Assembly: GCA_964514665.1 (NCBI GenBank)
Contig: CAZESH010000192.1
Location: 1 to 8,424, forward strand
Length of the DNA: 8,424 nucleotides
Reading direction: 5' to 3'
From: CAZESH01 sp964514665
GTDB taxonomy: Bacteria > Bacillota > Bacilli > Paenibacillales > KCTC-25726
The notes beneath the pieces were generated by a model. That model ran no database searches, had not been told where the DNA came from, and was given only the letters and a program-made list of their open reading frames with translations. Made by a program: the position numbers and the translations under genes. Of this stretch, positions 7,877-8,424 are shown piece after piece (positions within the stretch are counted from its first letter, which is position 1; each line of letters begins with the position of its first letter).

Positions 7877-7967
7877 CCTCTTATTTTTGTACCCTTCAAT
7901 CCTGCATTGATTCGATTGGAAATGCTTTCTGTTATGCCGCTTTACTTAAAATGCCGCTGTTGAAGGG
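7859..7967. other. Dyad-dense intergenic segment
   Basis: This stretch holds several nested repeats. AAAGCATTT (7859-7867) pairs with AAATGCTTT (7920-7928), CCCTTCAA (7892-7899) with TTGAAGGG (7960-7967), and GCATT (7904-7908) with AATGC (7921-7925). The 8-mer ATGCCGCT is directly repeated at 7934-7941 and 7951-7958. No open frame or T-run terminator explains them. The segment may be an array of regulator sites between the divergent promoters, or a small structured RNA closed by the CCCTTCAA/TTGAAGGG stem. Function is not shown. Confidence 0.3.
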
Positions 7968-7993
7968 ATCATAGAATAGAGAAAAAAAAGTTG

Positions 7994-8022
7994 TTGCCAA
8001 AGAAAAAATATTTTATTATATT
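7994..8022 (+). promoter_or_regulatory. Candidate upstream promoter (P1) of lipoprotein gene
   Basis: TTGCCA (7994-7999) and TATATT (8017-8022) are each 5 of 6 to consensus with a 17-base spacer, and an A-run precedes them like an UP element. Transcription would start near 8029, immediately before the cre-like site at 8039-8053. Confidence 0.5.
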
Positions 8023-8038
8023 GTAAATGAAAACGGTT

Positions 8039-8053
8039 AAGTAAGCGATTTCA
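8039..8053. promoter_or_regulatory. Cre-like site between the tandem promoters
   Basis: AAGTAAGCGATTTCA differs from WTGNAANCGNWNNCW only at position 2. It shares the 10-mer GTAAGCGATT with the downstream cre at 8142-8156, 103 bp away. It sits just upstream of the P2 -35. A second partial match, ATGAAAACGGTTAAG, overlaps its left end at 8027-8041. Confidence 0.35.
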
Positions 8054-8061
8054 AATAAGTA

Positions 8062-8090
8062 TTGACAAAAAAATGTAGGCCATTTACAAT
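8062..8090 (+). promoter_or_regulatory. Strong sigma-A type promoter (P2) of lipoprotein gene
   Basis: A perfect -35 TTGACA (8062-8067), a 17-base spacer and TACAAT (8085-8090) form a near-consensus vegetative promoter. Transcription would start near 8097 and leave a leader of about 160 bases before the lipoprotein ATG. That is long for a simple leader and leaves room for the cre and the hairpin. Confidence 0.75.
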
Positions 8091-8141
8091 GTAAACATTA
8101 AACGATTCATATAAACATAAAACAAATAATTTTTTATTAAA

Positions 8142-8156
8142 ATGTAAGCGATTGCT
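8142..8156. promoter_or_regulatory. Candidate CcpA cre site in the lipoprotein leader
   Basis: ATGTAAGCGATTGCT fits WTGNAANCGNWNNCW at all positions. It is about 45 bases downstream of the predicted P2 start, a position where CcpA represses by roadblock. Its right half is also the 5' arm of the leader hairpin at 8149-8185. Other LacI-family repressors have similar sites, so the protein is inferred. Confidence 0.6.
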
Positions 8157-8185
8157 ATTAAACTAAATAAATTTAACAGCAATCG
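8149..8185 (+). promoter_or_regulatory. Leader hairpin overlapping the cre
   Basis: CGATTGCT (8149-8156) pairs with AGCAATCG (8178-8185). After one A/C mismatch, TTAAA (8158-8162) pairs with TTTAA (8172-8176), leaving a 9-base loop. The stem is about 13 pairs. It is not followed by a T-run, so it is not an ordinary intrinsic terminator. It could protect the mRNA 5' end, or the dyad could act as DNA. Confidence 0.5.
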
Positions 8186-8257
8186 AGCAACAATTGAGAT
8201 TGGCTTTAATCCGCGAGGATTTGGCATATAACAACTATATTATTGGGGGATGATGCA

Positions 8258-8424
8258 ATGCGTAAGAAGTTAGTAATTTTCTTGTCCCTGATGCTAGCCC
8301 TGACATTTGTGCTGGCAGGCTGCGGCGGATCGAATTCCGGCAGCGGCACGACGGCGGCAACAGATTCCGCACAACCTGCAGCAAGTGATTCCGCAAAACC
8401 GGCGGATGCAGGAAATGCCAAGCC
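8258..8424 (+). CDS. Lipoprotein, probable ABC solute-binding protein (5' end only)
   Basis: Only the first 55 codons are in the window and the gene continues past the right edge. The N-terminus is a lipoprotein signal peptide: MRKK, a hydrophobic stretch (about 5-20) and the lipobox LAGC with the lipidated cysteine at residue 22. The following Gly/Ser/Thr/Ala/Pro-rich linker (about 23-55) would tether a folded domain outside the membrane. This start is typical of extracellular solute-binding proteins of ABC sugar importers in Paenibacillus-like bacteria, and the neighbouring YesMN pair and cre sites agree with that. The binding domain itself is not visible, so other lipoproteins are possible. 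GGGGGA (8245-8250) sits 7 bases before the ATG. An ATG at 8250 is out of frame and stops within eight codons. Two candidate promoters and a cre lie upstream. Confidence 0.75.
   Translation, partial: MRKKLVIFLSLMLALTFVLAGCGGSNSGSGTTAATDSAQPAASDSAKPADAGNAK

Larger units (their letters stand above)
8020..8090. repeat. 10-bp inverted repeat spanning the two promoters
   Basis: ATTGTAAATG (8020-8029) and CATTTACAAT (8081-8090) are perfect complements with centres 61 bp apart. The left arm overlaps the end of the P1 -10 and its start point, and the right arm contains the P2 -10. This arrangement fits a protein that loops DNA over about six helical turns, or chance in AT-rich DNA. Confidence 0.35.

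Noticed and set aside
8206..8421. Minus-strand open frame opposite the lipoprotein start
   Set aside because: It is the complement of the clear signal peptide and lipobox on the plus strand and has no ribosome binding site.
1..8424. Search for CRISPR arrays, tRNA or rRNA genes, transposases and toxin-antitoxin pairs
   Set aside because: None seen by eye. There are no regularly spaced repeats, transposase motifs or tRNA-like cloverleaf patterns.

Overview
The window looks like chromosomal DNA from a Gram-positive bacterium of the Paenibacillus/Cohnella type. The grounds are strong AGGAGG-like ribosome binding sites, a YesM/YesN-type two-component pair, a long ArsR-type regulator with a sensor-like C-terminal domain, a Gram-positive-type lipoprotein, and CcpA-type cre sites. 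The genus is inferred from this style; no marker gene is present. No single part of the window is convincingly an undescribed system. The most interesting area is the 515-base regulatory region between the two divergent genes at the right end.

Layout. Bases 1-323 hold no convincing gene. They contain a degenerate pair of 51-bp-spaced repeats, then AT-rich DNA with a dyad and a candidate promoter. A class I SAM-dependent methyltransferase follows (324-1010, +). After a 158-base gap comes a translationally coupled two-component system (+): a YesM-type membrane sensor histidine kinase (1169-2959) and a YesN-type response regulator with an AraC output domain (2952-4559), which overlap by 8 bases. 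A bidirectional terminator hairpin (4627-4677) separates them from a leftward pair: a methyl-accepting chemotaxis protein (5661-7742, -) followed downstream by an ArsR-type regulator (4684-5601, -). The region 7743-8257 carries divergent promoters. At the right edge a lipoprotein begins (8258, +), probably the solute-binding protein of an ABC sugar importer, and it runs off the window.

How the genes may work together. YesMN pairs in this group usually sit beside ABC carbohydrate importers and activate them. Here the pair, a chemoreceptor, a one-component regulator with a likely ligand-sensing domain and a binding-protein lipoprotein form a plausible sense-move-import locus for one carbohydrate or related nutrient. 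Both divergent genes have a cre match in their leaders, downstream of candidate promoters, which suggests shared carbon catabolite repression by CcpA. The ligand cannot be named from this sequence. The methyltransferase appears unrelated to the locus.
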